Positions 62,284 through 64,000 of a DNA stretch of 64,000 bases are shown piece by piece (within the stretch, counting starts at the first letter, position 1; each line of letters opens with the position of its first letter). This stretch comes from Jacaranda mimosifolia. Taxonomy: Eukaryota; Streptophyta; Magnoliopsida; Lamiales; Bignoniaceae. The stretch is from assembly GCA_018894105.1 (NCBI GenBank), contig CM032127.1, positions 1,955,001-2,019,000 of the forward strand. Direction: 5' to 3'. The notes under the pieces are model-generated. The model saw only the letters and a list, made by a program, of their open reading frames with translations, had not been told where the DNA came from and ran no database searches. A program made the translations under genes and the position numbers.

Positions 62284-62993
62284 TCTATTAATAAAGCACT
62301 TTTTTTTTGTGTGTGTGTTTTTAAGTGACGTGCTAAAAATACCCTCACGTCCTCTTTTCTTTTTCTTTTTTTAAATTCCAAATAATTACAACTTATATAA
62401 TAACTACCATCTATAATCCATCATTTTATAACCTACAACTATAATATGATCATATTTTTATCATTATCATGTATGTAAAAATTCATATAAATATAATAAA
62501 ATTATTACAATATTAATATCAAATATAAAATAAGTACTTTTATAGTAGAAAAATTTTAGGAACTGCATTGAACATGCTAAAATTACTAATCTATTTTTAA
62601 TTACCAAGATACCCTTACAATTGTTCATTTAATCTAGCCATCATCCACTTAAAGACAACACCTTTTAATCTTTTAAAACAAGTACTAGAAGAGTTAAAAC
62701 TTGCTGCATTCCAATATCTAGCTACAACCCAGATAGTTTTTTCTCATAACATATGCTCATAAACAACATTATAAATTCAATTTAATCAAAAGACACTCAT
62801 CAAAATTAGTCATCAGATATGAATTTATATCATTTTATAATTAATATAGCATATCATCCAATATAGTTTATTGTTAAAATTACACTACTGTTACTTATAT
62901 AAAAATTAATTTCTTTGTTATTTATCATGCATTATATCAATATGATGGAAACCTAAGTTTATACATGCAAAAATCGCGTGCCACAACGGCTAG
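62284..62993. mobile_element. Helitron-like non-autonomous element
   Basis: Starts TCTATTAATAAAGCAC and ends atcgcgtgccacaacggCTAG followed by T. The 710-bp length and both termini parallel the element at 58268. The region before CTAG can form a short hairpin (gcgtgcc/ggc). There is no coding content and the internal DNA is AT-rich. Confidence 0.55.
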
Positions 62994-63837
62994 TATTACA
63001 AAATCCGCATAATATAAGGCACCACAACCATCTAACTTATAAAGGGAGTCTGCAGTTCCTACACAGAGCTGAAAGATGCCAGTTAAGATCATATCATAGA
63101 ATGCTGAAGATAAGAAAAAAGGGGAGGACCAAAAAAAGAAAGAAAAAGAAAAAACAAACTAGATCAAAACCAGAGGCTGAGATGAAGCTTCCAATTTATT
63201 ACAAATTTTGATTTCTTTTATCATCAATCTCCAACCTCTCATGGTCCCTGTGCTCCTCAAGTCCAATGCCATGAGCAGCTTCTCCTACAGAATGATCCAT
63301 ACAGACAGATAAGATTGTGTGCTTATTACCATAACATGTAATATTTCCAGTTCCTGTGAATTTACAGTGCTTGACTTAAGTGACAACAAGCTAGAAATAT
63401 CCAGAAATAAAACATTTGTAGCCTGGCTTATCATGCAATATAAGTTACAACCAAAAGATTTGATGATTTTTAGATGAACTGAACATATAGAACCATTAAA
63501 AGTCTCGGCCCAAAATCTACTATGCTTTATGATATTATACTAAGAAAAGAAACAAACAGCGCATCAGCGATCCTGTTGGCAAGATGATTGCAGACGTTCA
63601 CACAGAACAACACAGTAACTTGATAAGAAAATAGCTAGTTCACCAAAAATAAAGGAAAAATGAAATTTGAACATGCAACTTTTACACTTCAACATGCTAT
63701 TTTGCCTGACAAATTCAGTAGCTCCAATGATGAAATCTAATATAATAATCCAATGCCAGAATTTACTAATCTAGAGCTCCATGTTATAGATGCCAAGAGA
63801 TGATTAGTACTCACTCACCAGATATTTCCTTTTGAAC
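62994..63837 (-). other. Probable 3' UTR of the terminal minus-strand gene
   Basis: After the stop at 63838 a good donor (ctg|gtgagt on the minus strand, near 63816) suggests a 3' UTR intron. A possible last exon lies near 63185-63290, where the minus strand reads GIGLEEHRDHERLEID without a stop, but no start or clear connection was proven. Confidence 0.35.
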
Positions 63838-64000
63838 TTATTTATACTCAAATGATGGTGGAGTTGGGGCATCAAAGCTCTCTAAAACCTTTGTCTTGCT
63901 TCCATCACCAGCATTTTTCTCCTCCTTCCCACCACCAAAAAATCCTCCAAACCACGAAGATGATGATGACGATGATCCAGCTTCCATGCTCTCAACGTTT
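63838..64000 (-). CDS. Unrecognised protein, C-terminal exon (partial)
   Basis: The window ends within this gene, so only the last 54 codons are visible. Read on the minus strand they contain a Ser run, then SWFGGFFGGGKEEKNAGDG, and finish ESFDAPTPPSFEYK before TAA at 63838-63840. The Ser run, the Gly/Phe patch and the compact terminal motif look like a real coding tail. I do not recognise the family. Since a strong splice donor follows the stop, either the 3' UTR is spliced or an alternative frame continues. Confidence 0.5.
   Translation of the reverse strand, partial: NVESMEAGSSSSSSSWFGGFFGGGKEEKNAGDGSKTKVLESFDAPTPPSFEYK

Overview
The window is nuclear DNA of a eudicot plant. Genes carry GT-AG introns, intergenic DNA is very AT-rich, and several plant-specific families are present: a 131-residue plant profilin, an ENOD93-type early nodulin, a chloroplast YbeY fused to a HAD hydrolase, an E-subgroup PPR protein, an LRR-XI receptor kinase and an AAP amino acid permease. 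I cannot name the species; nothing looks bacterial, viral or organellar.

Layout. 1-4459 is the end of a Mutator-like (MULE) element, on the minus strand, carrying an intact four-exon DUF1985/plant-mobile-domain-like gene whose first intron is a 1.7-kb tandem-repeat array. 5300-25673 is a tandem duplication with a unit of about 6.2 kb before later insertions. Each copy holds a coiled-coil membrane-anchored protein gene and a profilin gene. Copy A (6412-19413) has the intact coiled-coil gene but a profilin lacking five N-terminal codons. Copy B (19431-25673) has a 5'-truncated coiled-coil pseudogene but an intact profilin, so each gene has one clearly complete copy. A 5,991-bp relative of the first MULE (8758-14748, 9-bp TSD) and two nested Tourist-like MITEs entered copy A after the duplication; copy B preserves the empty sites. 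A 1.24-kb TIR element with a 9-bp TSD was present before the duplication and sits just upstream of both profilin promoters.

26848-35159 holds two convergent housekeeping-type genes: ENOD93-like (plus) and YbeY-HAD (minus, 12 exons). 35160-40970 is AT-rich, with MITEs. 40971-54010 is a second tandem duplication, of a PPR gene and a convergent LRR receptor kinase. The first copy is intact; the second has two frameshifts and a stop in the PPR gene and one frameshift in the kinase gene. 54987-57546 is a seven-exon amino acid permease. 57547-64000 is mostly intergenic, with two Helitron-like and two hAT-like non-autonomous elements, and the window ends in the last coding exon of an unrecognised minus-strand gene.

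The most unusual signal is a strict 22-bp recurrence of AGTA (TACT on the other strand) that fills most of both large MULE-like elements, in opposite orientations, on both sides of the cargo gene. Exon coordinates below come from reading splice sites and phases by eye; names of families come from recognising motifs, not from a database search.
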